Shown: positions 33,728-42,131, counted from the first letter of the stretch. The stretch is DNA of 64,000 nt from Chryseobacterium indologenes (GCF_002025665.1 NZ_CP018786.1:2356001-2420000), one strand, 5' to 3'. Translations and numbers: made by a program. The notes: a model not told the origin generated them from the letters alone.

Positions 33728-34108
33728 ATGATATTTGAGAACGACACCTTACGGCATTCCGGGTTGAATGATAAGAATAATATGATAGAGAATGAGTCTC
33801 TGTTTCCGCCTATAATTAATTCATACGGAGTGACGGCTTTTCTGATCAAGTCTTTGGAGAAGATCAAAAAGAATGCAACATGTGATGTCCTTAAAGGAAC
33901 AATAAATACATGCATCGAAGAGTATATTCTTCATATCCGTGAATTTCATTCCCAAAATACATCTGTTACTGCGGGGAGGGAAACAGAAGTAAGGTTTGAA
34001 TCACTTTCTTTCAGTTTATATGCAAAGACAGCTTATTATAAGGTTTTGAAAGAAGAAGAATATATCAATAGGTTTCTTGATATTCTTGAGAACAGTAAAA
34101 CAGATTAG
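33728..34108 (+). CDS. Small helical protein, unknown
   Basis: A protein of about 126 residues, starting either at ATG 33728 (MIFENDTLRHSG) or two codons earlier at 33722. It is predicted mainly helical, with VTAFLIKSLEKIKKNATCDV and TCIEEYILHIREFHSQN; soluble and cytoplasmic. No family recognised. Last of the three small genes; a hairpin terminator at 34194-34226 follows after 85 bases. A role tied to the Crp pair or CinA-C is only suggested by proximity. Confidence 0.52.
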   Translation: MIFENDTLRHSGLNDKNNMIENESLFPPIINSYGVTAFLIKSLEKIKKNATCDVLKGTINTCIEEYILHIREFHSQNTSVTAGRETEVRFESLSFSLYAKTAYYKVLKEEEYINRFLDILENSKTD

Positions 34109-34193
34109 GTTTTAGACAGCCTTGTTGAAAATGTCTTTACATTTTAATAATTTATAAAAACACCTTTCACACCATTTACAATACTTAATCATG

Positions 34194-34226
34194 AAAGCTG
34201 CTGTATTCATTTGTTCAGCAGCTTTT
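34194..34226 (+). terminator. Hairpin terminator of the small-gene group
   Basis: Arms AAAGCTGCTG and CAGCAGCTTT followed by TT; the loop is 12-13 bases. Confidence 0.78.
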
Positions 34227-34274
34227 TGGTCTCTTTTATGACCGTTTTAAATGAACCTCACAAAATAAAATATT

Positions 34275-34775
34275 ATGGAATTTCAACAGAATCTTCTCAA
34301 TTATATAAGTCAGTTTCTTGTAGCTGCTGATGAATCTGTTTCAATCGCTGAAAGTGTTACTTCCGGTTGTCTGCAGCTTGCTTTTTCACAGATGCCGGAT
34401 GCTCCTTTATTCTACAAAGGCGGTATGACAACTTATACACTGCCGGAAAAAGTAAGACTTCTTAAGGTCAGCAGACCTGGACCTGATGATTATGACGGAG
34501 CTGCAGAAGCTATTTCTCAGGCTATGGCTCTCAATGTGGCAAAGCTTTTTGAATCAGACTGGTCCATTTCTACAACCGGTTATTGTACTCCAATTATTAA
34601 TTCAGGTTACAAGGTTTTCGCTTATTTTTCATTTTCTTATAAAGGAGAAATTATTCTTACAAAGAAGCTGGAACTACATCCTAAAACTCAAGCTTTAAAT
34701 GCTCAGTTATATTATACAGAATTTATTCTGGGATGTTTTAAAAGTGAACTTAATAGGGTGTTAATTCTAAAATAA
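34275..34775 (+). CDS. Stand-alone CinA C-terminal domain protein
   Basis: A 166-residue CinA_C family protein, the domain with nicotinamide-mononucleotide deamidase activity in PncC. The family mark appears as SVSIAESVTSGCLQLAFS, where canonical proteins read AESCTGG: the Cys and first Gly are replaced by Val and Ser. YKGGMTTYTLPEKVRLL and AKLFESDWSISTTGY match further family blocks. The altered motif makes it unclear whether the deamidase reaction is retained. It stands alone after a terminator, convergent with the AraC gene. Confidence 0.8.
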   Translation: MEFQQNLLNYISQFLVAADESVSIAESVTSGCLQLAFSQMPDAPLFYKGGMTTYTLPEKVRLLKVSRPGPDDYDGAAEAISQAMALNVAKLFESDWSISTTGYCTPIINSGYKVFAYFSFSYKGEIILTKKLELHPKTQALNAQLYYTEFILGCFKSELNRVLILK

Positions 34776-34811
34776 GTATTGGAATTAAATGATAAGTTCT
34801 ATCCAAAAATT

Positions 34812-35600
34812 TTAATTTTTATTCACCTTTGGCTTGGTCTGCATAATCGCAAAATAAGATGATGTGAATGCTGAAAGACTTTGATATCCTACTTTATAAG
34901 CTACTTCACTCAAGGTATATTGTTTGGTATCTATCAATTCGATACTCTTTAAAATCCTGGTCAGCTGCAGGTATTTTTGTAAGGTAATTCCTGTTTCATT
35001 TTTGAAAATTCTCTGGAGACTTCTCACAGACATTTGTGCTTTTTCGGCTAAAGAATCAATATCCAGATTATATTTAAAATTAGAGTTGATATCATTGCAT
35101 ACAGGAATCAGCCTGGTATCAGTAGGTACAGGAATTTCCAGGCCGCTACTTTCCCTGCAGAAATTAGGAAGACTCTTTAAAATAGCCTTAAAGAAGATAT
35201 CCTGTTCTTCATTTTCATCCAGAGATTGGTTCCATTTTGAAGCATACAAAAGCATTTCTTTCAAAACAGGGGGAACGGCAAATACCTGAACATTCTGATA
35301 AAATTCATCTTCAAAAACAGATTTGAAAAGAAATACCATCAGATTAACGGTTTGTGCCTCTGAAGTAATTTTGTGTGCTTTTTCTGAGGGAATCCAGATG
35401 ACATGATGTTGCGGGACAAGATAAATTTTCCTGTCAATATGAAAATACTGATACCCTTCTTCCACAAATGTAAGCTGAGCACGGTTATGCCTGTGTTCAT
35501 AATCATCATGTTTCCAGTTTTTTTCGCACCATACATAAGCTTCTTTTTCTATAGAATCTACAAACTGGCTTTCTGTTTTTTCAATCAGTCCACATTTCAT
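34812..35600 (-). CDS. AraC-family regulator with cupin sensor (1)
   Basis: A 262-residue regulator with an N-terminal cupin-like domain (HRHNRAQLTFVEEGYQYFHI and WIPSEKAHKI) and a C-terminal pair of helix-turn-helix motifs (DIDSLAEKAQMSVRSLQRIF and YTLSEVAYKVGYQSLSAFTS). The final motif ends in QTKPKVNKN, normal for AraC. It is divergent from the exported flavodoxin-RidA fusion gene, with 117 bases between, and most likely controls that gene. The inducer is unknown. Confidence 0.9.
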   Translation of the reverse strand: MKCGLIEKTESQFVDSIEKEAYVWCEKNWKHDDYEHRHNRAQLTFVEEGYQYFHIDRKIYLVPQHHVIWIPSEKAHKITSEAQTVNLMVFLFKSVFEDEFYQNVQVFAVPPVLKEMLLYASKWNQSLDENEEQDIFFKAILKSLPNFCRESSGLEIPVPTDTRLIPVCNDINSNFKYNLDIDSLAEKAQMSVRSLQRIFKNETGITLQKYLQLTRILKSIELIDTKQYTLSEVAYKVGYQSLSAFTSSYFAIMQTKPKVNKN

Positions 35601-35717
35601 GTTGTCGTTTTATATGTATATTTTGGCAAATTTAATAAAAACGACAGTAGTAATTTTGTATTATCAATGTAATAACTACATGATTTAATTCAAAATATAA
35701 TCTATATCTTATTCAGA

Positions 35718-36854
35718 ATGAAAAAACTATGTCTTTTTTTTGTTTTAATTTTATTATCTAATAACACCCAAATCATGGCACAAAATAAAGCTAAAATATT
35801 GGTTCTTATCCATTCAGACAATGGGGGAACTTACGAACTGGCTAAAGAAATAGCCAAAGGAGTGGAAAGCGAAAATAATGCAGTCCCTTATATCAAATTA
35901 GTTAAAGCTTCACAAAATCCAACTCTGAAAAATCTTCCTGTCGCAACAGTAGATGAACTAACCTCTTATGATGGAATTGCTTTTGGTTCACCGGTTTATT
36001 TCGGGAATATCAGTACGGGAATGAGTGAATTTTTATCTAAAACCGTTCAGTTATGGACCAATCATGCTTTGGAAGGCGTTCCTGCCACTGTTTTCATGTC
36101 AGCGGGAAGTGGAGCAGGAAAGGAGCTTGCTCTTCAGGCCTTCTGGAACAGCCTTGCTGTGCATGGGATGGTATTGATGTCTAATGGAATTCGTGGGACA
36201 GAAGAGCTGAACAAAGCTATTCCACAGGGAAATACTGTTTTAGGAATTACCAGCATGGCTTCTCTGAAAGATGTGGAAAGACCCACCAAAGGAGAACGAA
36301 ATATTGCTGAACTTCAGGGAAGAAATTTCGCGAAAATAGCATTGGCGTTAAAGAATACTCATCCTAAGAAAACGGTAGTTGCTGCTACAAATCACCTGAA
36401 TTTCAGTGAAATTCTTAAGCAAAAAAATATTACACTTCCACAGGTTCCAAAACCGGCAGGAAATTATCAGCCGTTTGTCCGTTCGGGAAATCTGGTATTT
36501 ATCAATCAGGTTGCTTTAAAGGATGGTAAAATTTTCAATCCGGGGAAATTAGGCGTTGAAGTAAATGAGCAACAAGTAAAAGATGCTACAAAAGTAACTA
36601 TGCTGAACGTTATTTCCGTACTGAATGAAGCGGTGGGAGGAGATTTGAGCAGAGTAAAACAGTGTGTTCAGCTTACAGGAATCTTTAATACCAAAGATGA
36701 TTATACAAAACATGCAGATCTGATGAACGTTGCTTCTGATCTGGCTGTAGAAGTCTTCGGGGAAAAAGGAAAACATGCCAGAGCTACTTTGGGGGCTTCT
36801 TCCATTCCTGTGGGTTCTTCCGTAGAGATTCAGGCTGTCTTTGAAGTAGAGTAG
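35718..36854 (+). CDS. Exported flavodoxin-fold/RidA fusion protein
   Basis: A 378-residue two-domain protein. The signal peptide (1-22, ending NTQIMA) would place it in the periplasm or beyond. Residues about 24-200 are a WrbA/flavodoxin-like FMN quinone reductase domain (ILVLIHSDNGGTYELAKEIA, GIAFGSPVYFGNISTGMSEF, and VPATVFMSAGSGAG). Residues about 225-378 are a RidA/YjgF-type domain (QPFVRSGNLVFINQVALKDG, TLGASSIPVGSSVEIQAVFE). RidA acts on reactive enamines/imines in the cytosol, so its fusion to a flavodoxin and export is unusual. Divergent AraC regulator at 34812-35600. The joint function is unknown. Confidence 0.85.
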   Translation: MKKLCLFFVLILLSNNTQIMAQNKAKILVLIHSDNGGTYELAKEIAKGVESENNAVPYIKLVKASQNPTLKNLPVATVDELTSYDGIAFGSPVYFGNISTGMSEFLSKTVQLWTNHALEGVPATVFMSAGSGAGKELALQAFWNSLAVHGMVLMSNGIRGTEELNKAIPQGNTVLGITSMASLKDVERPTKGERNIAELQGRNFAKIALALKNTHPKKTVVAATNHLNFSEILKQKNITLPQVPKPAGNYQPFVRSGNLVFINQVALKDGKIFNPGKLGVEVNEQQVKDATKVTMLNVISVLNEAVGGDLSRVKQCVQLTGIFNTKDDYTKHADLMNVASDLAVEVFGEKGKHARATLGASSIPVGSSVEIQAVFEVE

Positions 36855-36920
36855 TGTTCCATACTCATTTAATAGTTTCTGCCTTATCCAAATTAATAAT
36901 TTTTTTTTTTTTTACATAAA

Positions 36921-36993
36921 AATCTTCCAGATCTGACAGATTACACAAAGCATACAAATCTGTGTAATCTGTAAAATCTGCGAGGGATAAAAA
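36921..36993. repeat. Dispersed CTGCGAGAG-type inverted repeat, copy A
   Basis: Contains CAGATTACACA and TGTGTAATCTG as an inverted pair and ends AAATCTGCGAGGGATAAAAA. Related copies occur at 40353, 41121 and 57229. Preceded by a run of 14 T at 36900-36913. It separates convergent genes. Confidence 0.65.
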
Positions 36994-37015
36994 CATCCGG
37001 TATAATTATTTCCCA

Positions 37016-38467
37016 TTATAATTCAACCTTATCTTTGATCACAAACCTTGAAAAAATCTCAGCAATCAAAGGAATACTTTGTTCCAGCTGTTCTTCGGAA
37101 AGTGCTCCATAGCTTAATCTGAATCCATTTACATTATTTTGACTGTATTGCTTAGGATGAATAATCTTAATGTTTTTTTCCAGTAATAAAGTTGTTACCA
37201 CATTCCAATTCAATTGTACTTTAGGAACAATCCAAAAAGCCAGACCACCTTCGGGTAATGTAAAATCTGCAATATCTTTCATATGTTTCTTTAGCAATTC
37301 AAAAACAAAATCTCTTTTGTTCTTATAATGAACGGTTGCTTTTCTGATATGCTTTTTTATGGCACCTTCTTTAATGAGCTGAAGAACTGCCTGTTCCATG
37401 ATGACATCTCCATGCACATCAATAATCTTTCTCAGATCACCAATTCTTTTCAGCAGTTCCTGATTTTTAGTGGTCAGATACCCAATCCTCAAAGCAGGCG
37501 CAACCACCTTACTTAAAGTTCCGATATACACATAATTGTGCAGTTCGGGAAAACTTGAAATCGGGAGAATAGGACGATATCCGAAGTGAAACTCATTATC
37601 ATAATCATCTTCAATGATGGTCATATTGTACTTATTTGACAACTCAATCAGTTTTAATCTTCTTGAAAGGCTTAGGGTAACTGTTGTAGGATATTGTCTA
37701 TGAGGAGTACTATATAATGCTTTTATATTCTGATGTTGTTTTAAAAGCTTTTCAACAGCCTCAATATCGATTCCTTCATGATCTACAGGCACGGACAAAA
37801 GCTGTGCTCCTGCATATTGAAAGGCTTGCCATGCAGGCTGATAGCCAGGATCTTCTACAATAACAAGATCACCAGCACTTAAAAGACTCTGAGCAGTAAG
37901 GAACATGCCCATCTGACTGCCTCGGGTGATAGAAATTTCGTTTTCATGAATATGCATTCCACGCTGATGATTAAGCATCTGAGAGATCATTTTTCTGAAT
38001 TCCAAATCTCCATGTTCATCTCCATAACCCATCATCTGCCACTTGGCTTTGATGCTGAAAATTTGTCTATAGGCTCTTGCTAGTTCTGTTACAGGTGCAA
38101 TTTTACTGTCGGGATGGCCATCATCGAAATTAATTAAAATTCCGTTAGGTAGTACCTGCTGATTTTTAGAATCATGTAGCGCATCTGCATTTTTTTCATG
38201 CAAGGCAGGGAGCTTTTCTGATACGAAAATGCCTTTTCTTTCTCTGGAAATCACCCATTCTTCATTGATCAGCACCTGATAGGCTTCTACAACGGTATTC
38301 CTGTTAATCTTTAAGGATTGTGCAAGATTTCGACTTCCGGGAAGTGCATTACCTGCTTTTAATCTTCCTGTACGAATATCAGCGATAATAGTATCCGCAA
38401 TCTGTAGATAAACTGCTTTATCAAGCTTTTTATCAATTTCTAATTCCAATTTCCAAGGTCTTAACAT
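37016..38467 (-). CDS. MocR-type GntR regulator with aminotransferase-like domain (2)
   Basis: A 483-residue regulator of the PdxR/MocR type. The GntR winged helix lies at about 10-80 (VYLQIADTIIADIRTGRLKA, then LKINRNTVVEAYQVLINE). The aminotransferase-like domain has ITRGSQMGMFLTAQSLLSAG, YSTPHRQYPTTVTLS, TIIEDDYDNEFHF and the Lys-bearing IGTLSKVVAPALRIGYL. It faces the cupin gene with 101 bases between starts, and I infer control of the cupin/DapA-family/thioredoxin-like operon. PdxR proteins sense PLP, but no vitamin B6 gene is present here, so another effector is likely. Confidence 0.92.
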   Translation of the reverse strand: MLRPWKLELEIDKKLDKAVYLQIADTIIADIRTGRLKAGNALPGSRNLAQSLKINRNTVVEAYQVLINEEWVISRERKGIFVSEKLPALHEKNADALHDSKNQQVLPNGILINFDDGHPDSKIAPVTELARAYRQIFSIKAKWQMMGYGDEHGDLEFRKMISQMLNHQRGMHIHENEISITRGSQMGMFLTAQSLLSAGDLVIVEDPGYQPAWQAFQYAGAQLLSVPVDHEGIDIEAVEKLLKQHQNIKALYSTPHRQYPTTVTLSLSRRLKLIELSNKYNMTIIEDDYDNEFHFGYRPILPISSFPELHNYVYIGTLSKVVAPALRIGYLTTKNQELLKRIGDLRKIIDVHGDVIMEQAVLQLIKEGAIKKHIRKATVHYKNKRDFVFELLKKHMKDIADFTLPEGGLAFWIVPKVQLNWNVVTTLLLEKNIKIIHPKQYSQNNVNGFRLSYGALSEEQLEQSIPLIAEIFSRFVIKDKVEL

Positions 38468-38568
38468 CTGGACTATCTATTTATGTAAAAACTGAATCAT
38501 TTAAACAGTCCAAATATAAAATAATTTTGTCATGCAATAAAGCACAAAACCATAATAATTTTAAAATC

Positions 38569-39024
38569 ATGGACAAGAAACAATTCAGTTCTAAAGATTT
38601 CCACGAAACTTTTGCAAGACCAAAGTATGTAAAGCCAAGCCATTTGATCCATAAAAATGTAGAAAATGCAGGAGAACACAATCAGTTTTCAACAGAAAGA
38701 AAGCATCCCGTTTTCTTTGTAGATCTTCCGAGTAAGAATGTGAGTATGACGATAGGAGGCTTAACTCCCGGACAGCAAACCAACAGACACCGCCATACTT
38801 ATGAAACTGTATTATTTGTAATTGAAGGAAAAGGCTGGACAGAAGTAGAAGATGAAAGAGTACATTGGGAAGCTGGTGATGCTGTATATATCCCTTCCTG
38901 GGCCTGGCATAAACACCAGAATCTGAGCGATACCGAACCTGCCAAATATATCGCCTGTGAAAATGCCCCTCAGTTGCAGAACTTAGGAGTTGCTTTGAGA
39001 GAGGAAGAAGGAAGAGATCTCTAA
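38569..39024 (+). CDS. Cupin domain protein
   Basis: A 151-residue single-domain cupin. The two cupin motifs are GGLTPGQQTNRHRHTYETVL (metal His-x-His ... Glu) and EAGDAVYIPSWAWHKHQN. The start is taken at ATG 38569 (MDKKQFSSKD); an in-frame ATG at 38527 overlaps the promoter box TAATTTTG. Gentisate-dioxygenase-like or sugar-binding functions occur in such cupins, and none can be assigned. It leads an operon with a DapA-family aldolase and a small CxxC protein, under the divergent MocR gene. Confidence 0.88.
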   Translation: MDKKQFSSKDFHETFARPKYVKPSHLIHKNVENAGEHNQFSTERKHPVFFVDLPSKNVSMTIGGLTPGQQTNRHRHTYETVLFVIEGKGWTEVEDERVHWEAGDAVYIPSWAWHKHQNLSDTEPAKYIACENAPQLQNLGVALREEEGRDL

Positions 39025-39032
39025 TATGAATA

Positions 39033-39150
39033 TTTTAAACCATTAAGGGAAACCGTTCTTCTGTTGTATTTGATATCGGATATGATTTTTTTAAGCGCGA
39101 AGCTAGTCTTACTATTCTTAAAAGCTTATTCTCTCCTAATGGTTTAAAAA
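39033..39150. repeat. Inverted-repeat element inside the cupin/DapA-family operon
   Basis: Left arm TTTTAAACCATTAAGGGA pairs with right arm TCTCCTAATGGTTTAAAA with two mismatches. The non-coding interior is about 80 bases. It occupies almost the whole gap between the cupin gene and the aldolase gene, so it is probably transcribed. Confidence 0.68.
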
Positions 39151-39177
39151 TAATCTTAAACTTTTAAACAAAAAAAC

Positions 39178-40062
39178 ATGAAAAATGTGCCATTCAAAGG
39201 AATTATAGCTTATCCCATAACTCCTTTTGATAAAAATGAAAAAGTAGATATTCCGCTTTTCAAACATTTGGTAGAAAGACTGATTACTTCCGGAAGCCAT
39301 GGTATCGCTCCATTGGGGAGTACAGGAGTAATGCCTTATCTGTCTGACGAAGAAAAAGAAGAAGTTACTGAAGCTACTTTACAGCAGGTAAAAGGCAGAA
39401 TTCCGACGTTGGTAGGAGTTTCCAACCTTACAACAGAAAAAACAATTCATCATGCTCAGTTCGCAGAAAAAGCCGGGGCAGATGCGGTAATGATTATTCC
39501 GATGAGTTACTGGAAGTTGACCGATGATGAAATTGTAGCGCACTATGATGCCGTAGCGCGTAAGATTTCCATTCCGATTATGGCGTACAATAATCCGGCA
39601 ACAAGTGGAGTAGATATGTCTCCGGCTTTGCTGAAAAGGCTGCTTGAAATTTCCAATGTAACGATGATCAAAGAAAGTACGGGAGACATCCAGAGAATGC
39701 ATTATCTAAGGAGAGAACTTGGTGAAGAGGTTGCATTCTATAATGGTTCCAATCCTTTGGCTCTGGCTGCATTTTCTGCGGGAGCGAGAGGCTGGTGTAC
39801 TGCAGCTCCCAATCTCATTCCCGAACTGAATATCGGTCTTTATAATGCAGTGGAGGAAGGAGATCTTGAGAAAGCAAAAACAATTTTCTATCAGCAGTTT
39901 GATCTTTTAAAATTTATTGTGAACAAAGGATTACCAAGAGCCGTGAAATCCGGTCTCAATATTCTGGGAGAAGATGGCGGTAATTTACGAAGCCCTTTAA
40001 AACCTTTACATGAAAAAGAAACCGAAGAATTAAAAAATATTATTAAAACCCTTATTAATTAG
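39178..40062 (+). CDS. Dihydrodipicolinate synthase/N-acetylneuraminate lyase family aldolase
   Basis: A 294-residue class I aldolase barrel. Seen: GSHGIAPLGSTGVMPYLSDE (pyruvate-binding loop), the Tyr of MAYNNPATSGVDM, and VTMIKESTGDIQRM with the Schiff-base Lys. Bona fide DapA usually has GTTGE in the loop and TTG; here GSTGVMPYL is different, so lysine synthesis is unlikely. A catabolic role such as hydroxyproline or sugar-acid breakdown fits the cupin and MocR neighbours; inferred only. The small CxxC gene begins nine bases later. Confidence 0.9.
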   Translation: MKNVPFKGIIAYPITPFDKNEKVDIPLFKHLVERLITSGSHGIAPLGSTGVMPYLSDEEKEEVTEATLQQVKGRIPTLVGVSNLTTEKTIHHAQFAEKAGADAVMIIPMSYWKLTDDEIVAHYDAVARKISIPIMAYNNPATSGVDMSPALLKRLLEISNVTMIKESTGDIQRMHYLRRELGEEVAFYNGSNPLALAAFSAGARGWCTAAPNLIPELNIGLYNAVEEGDLEKAKTIFYQQFDLLKFIVNKGLPRAVKSGLNILGEDGGNLRSPLKPLHEKETEELKNIIKTLIN

Positions 40063-40071
40063 TACAATCAT

Positions 40072-40305
40072 ATGAAAAAATCCATTTTTTATCATGCAGG
40101 ATGCCCTGTATGTATCAGCGCAGAACATGATATCGTCAACCTTATAGGTTTGGAAAATGTTGAGATTATCCATTTAGGTAATGACAAAAACAAAATTGAA
40201 GATGCTGAAAAGGCAGGTGTAAAATCTGTACCTGCGTTAGTAACACCCAATGGGAATGTTCTTCATATTAATTTTGGAGCGTCTATGGAAGATGTGAAAA
40301 ATTAG
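40072..40305 (+). CDS. Small thioredoxin-fold protein with CPVC motif
   Basis: A 77-residue glutaredoxin/thioredoxin-like protein without a signal peptide. The redox site is IFYHAGCPVCISAEHD, Cys11 and Cys14; cis-Pro is in VKSVPALVTPNG. It is much shorter than thioredoxin (about 105) and resembles small redox proteins that act on a dedicated partner. Last gene of the cupin/DapA-family operon, nine bases behind the aldolase gene and ahead of a strong terminator. Confidence 0.85.
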   Translation: MKKSIFYHAGCPVCISAEHDIVNLIGLENVEIIHLGNDKNKIEDAEKAGVKSVPALVTPNGNVLHINFGASMEDVKN

Positions 40306-40324
40306 AGAATCATTAATCTTGTAT

Positions 40325-40350
40325 AAACGGCTCAATTTCTTGAGCCGTTT
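40325..40350 (+). terminator. Hairpin terminator of the cupin/DapA-family operon
   Basis: Perfect arms AAACGGCTCAA and TTGAGCCGTTT with a four-base loop, then TTT. Confidence 0.85.
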
Positions 40351-40352
40351 TT

Positions 40353-40426
40353 TATCTCTTACAGATCCCACAGATTAAGTGATAATTGGATGCAAATCTG
40401 CTTAATTTGCAATATCTGCGAGAGAA
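40353..40426. repeat. Dispersed CTGCGAGAG-type inverted repeat, copy B
   Basis: Begins TATCTCTTACAGATCCCACA and ends AATATCTGCGAGAGAA; the ends are complementary (CTCTTACAGAT against ATCTGCGAGAG). It lies between convergent genes. Confidence 0.68.
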
Positions 40427-40448
40427 TTTATTGCTTATTACGAACTTC

Positions 40449-40955
40449 CTAAATTATTGCATTTCCTTCTACACCATCAGCATTATTAGTTTTATTTCCT
40501 GTGATTGCAGAAGCTACAAAACTGAAAAGGCTGACCAGTTTCCCTGCTTTGGTATCCCAATAATAGGTTTCTTTAGGTTCTACACGGATAATGGTAACAT
40601 TGGGATCATCTTTTCCGTCAAACCAGGCTTTAGCCAGAGGAGACCATTTATCTTCTATCGTCGCTTTATCTTTATAAACAGAAGCTTTTCCGTAAATTGA
40701 AAGATATTGGGAATCGCTGTTGTTCATAAAAAACAGTTGTACTCTGCGGTCTTCTTTTATCTCAAAATTTTTGTTGCTGGTACCACTACTGATAAACCAT
40801 AGATTTCCGCTGTCGTCTGTTTCCTGCAGGGTCATGGGTCTTGAATTGATGGGAGTAGTTTCCAATTCTGTACAAAACATACATATTCTTGCTTTTTCTG
40901 ACAACTCTTTGATCTTTTTGATCGCTTCGAGGTGGGTAAGATTTTGTGTTGACAT
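40449..40955 (-). CDS. Pyridoxamine 5'-phosphate oxidase-fold (general stress 26-like) protein
   Basis: A 168-residue split-barrel flavin-binding protein. Typical blocks: ARICMFCTELETTPINSRPM, GNLWFISSGTSNKNFEI, RRVQLFFMNNSDSQYLSIYG, and VTIIRVEPKETYYWDTKAGK. It matches the general stress protein 26 subgroup of the PPOX family, thought to bind FMN or FAD; no substrate is known. Starts 314 bases from the AraC gene at 41269 and is divergent from it. Confidence 0.88.
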   Translation of the reverse strand: MSTQNLTHLEAIKKIKELSEKARICMFCTELETTPINSRPMTLQETDDSGNLWFISSGTSNKNFEIKEDRRVQLFFMNNSDSQYLSIYGKASVYKDKATIEDKWSPLAKAWFDGKDDPNVTIIRVEPKETYYWDTKAGKLVSLFSFVASAITGNKTNNADGVEGNAII

Positions 40956-41120
40956 ACTATACTATTTTAAGTGATTGGTAAGTAGTATAAGATTCAAATA
41001 CCTGACCAAAAGGGAATAAAGTGTGGTATCTTACATGGATTTCTTTTAGTTTTTTTAGAAATCACGAAGAAGCAGAATAATTTTTAATACTACATAAGGT
41101 GCAAGAATTTTATTAATTTT

Positions 41121-41192
41121 TATCTCTTGCAGATCGCACAGATTTCGCAGATGATTGTGTATATATCGTAATTGGCAAAATCTGCGAGAGAA
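41121..41192. repeat. Dispersed CTGCGAGAG-type inverted repeat, copy C
   Basis: TATCTCTTGCAGATCGCACA at the left end and AAAATCTGCGAGAGAA at the right end form complementary tips. It sits in the divergent gap between the PPOX-fold and AraC genes, so it lies in promoter space; the rest of that 310-base gap (40956-41268) shows nothing else. Confidence 0.68.
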
Positions 41193-41268
41193 TTAAATAA
41201 CTGATTTTGCATGTCTTAAATTTAGAGATTGTCTTTTTCTGTCAATAAGTTTTCTGTAAATTTGATGG

Positions 41269-42066
41269 ATGCAGATTTCGCCTCCCAAACATCTGGCTCC
41301 TTATATCAGACATTATATCTTTTTGGAAAATTCCCAAGAGGATATAAAAAGTTTAAGGCTCTTTACGGATGGTAGTTCCGGATTGATACTATCCGGAGAC
41401 ATGAATCTGTATTCCTGTATTTCTGAGGACCGGATGCCACTTTCCTTTTTCTACGGTACTTTAAACGGTTACAGGGATTTCTTTTCAAAAGGTAAGTTTT
41501 CTCTTATGGCCATCGTATTTCAACCTTATTTTTTGAATATTCTTTTGAAAACTTCAGCCAAAGAAATTCGCAATCAGATTATCTCCGTGGAAGATGTTTT
41601 GAAAAATAAGCTGGAAGTGTTTCAGGAAAAATTGTTTAATAAAGAGAATTCTTTAGCCATAATCAATGATCTGAATATCTTTTTCACCCATTTTTTATCC
41701 GAAAAAATGAGTACAGATTATCATTTAATAACAACTACACAACAATATCTTCTTCAAAATAAAGGCTCTGTGTCCTCCAAAGATTTGCAGCATTTTACCG
41801 GATATTCTGAACGGCATCTGGAAAGGAAGTTTGAATATCATATGGGAATATCTCCCAAAAAATATGGAAATATTATCCGTCTTCATTACTTTTTAAGCCT
41901 TATGAATAATGGGATTGATGATAAAAAAATGACCACACTTTCTTACGAAGCGGGATATTCTGATCAGTCTCATCTTATCAGGGAATTTAAAAATAATATT
42001 GGGCTTACTCCTAAACAATATTTACATACAGAAAATAAAATGGCGGTTAATTTTATTGAGCTGTAA
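41269..42066 (+). CDS. AraC-family regulator (2)
   Basis: A 265-residue regulator. The N-terminal part (PPKHLAPYIRHYIFLE, LFTDGSSGLILSGDM, SLMAIVFQPYFLNILL) matches the DUF6597-type sensor domain. The C-terminal HTH pair is seen in SKDLQHFTGYSERHLERKF and LSYEAGYSDQSHLIREFKNN with the usual GLTPKQY end. It lies 65 bases upstream of the nitrilase gene on the same strand and may control it. Ligand unknown. Confidence 0.9.
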   Translation: MQISPPKHLAPYIRHYIFLENSQEDIKSLRLFTDGSSGLILSGDMNLYSCISEDRMPLSFFYGTLNGYRDFFSKGKFSLMAIVFQPYFLNILLKTSAKEIRNQIISVEDVLKNKLEVFQEKLFNKENSLAIINDLNIFFTHFLSEKMSTDYHLITTTQQYLLQNKGSVSSKDLQHFTGYSERHLERKFEYHMGISPKKYGNIIRLHYFLSLMNNGIDDKKMTTLSYEAGYSDQSHLIREFKNNIGLTPKQYLHTENKMAVNFIEL

Positions 42067-42131
42067 ATTGATATGGCGGTTTTATACAATTTTTAAGAAG
42101 CGACACAGCCTAGTTTTGCTTAAAAAAAAGT

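Noticed and set aside
34191..34241. Tiny ORF MKAAVFICSAAFWSLL
   Set aside because: It overlaps a hairpin terminator; coding potential is a by-product of the palindrome.
36900..36913. Run of 14 T as a phase-variation tract
   Set aside because: It lies between two convergent genes and not in a promoter or coding start, so slippage would have no evident effect.
39178..40062. Calling this dapA (lysine biosynthesis)
   Set aside because: The pyruvate-loop motif differs from DapA and the neighbours (cupin, MocR) suggest catabolism, so only the family was named.
36921..41192. CRISPR array from recurring short repeats
   Set aside because: The copies are far apart with no regular spacers, and each is an inverted rather than a direct repeat.
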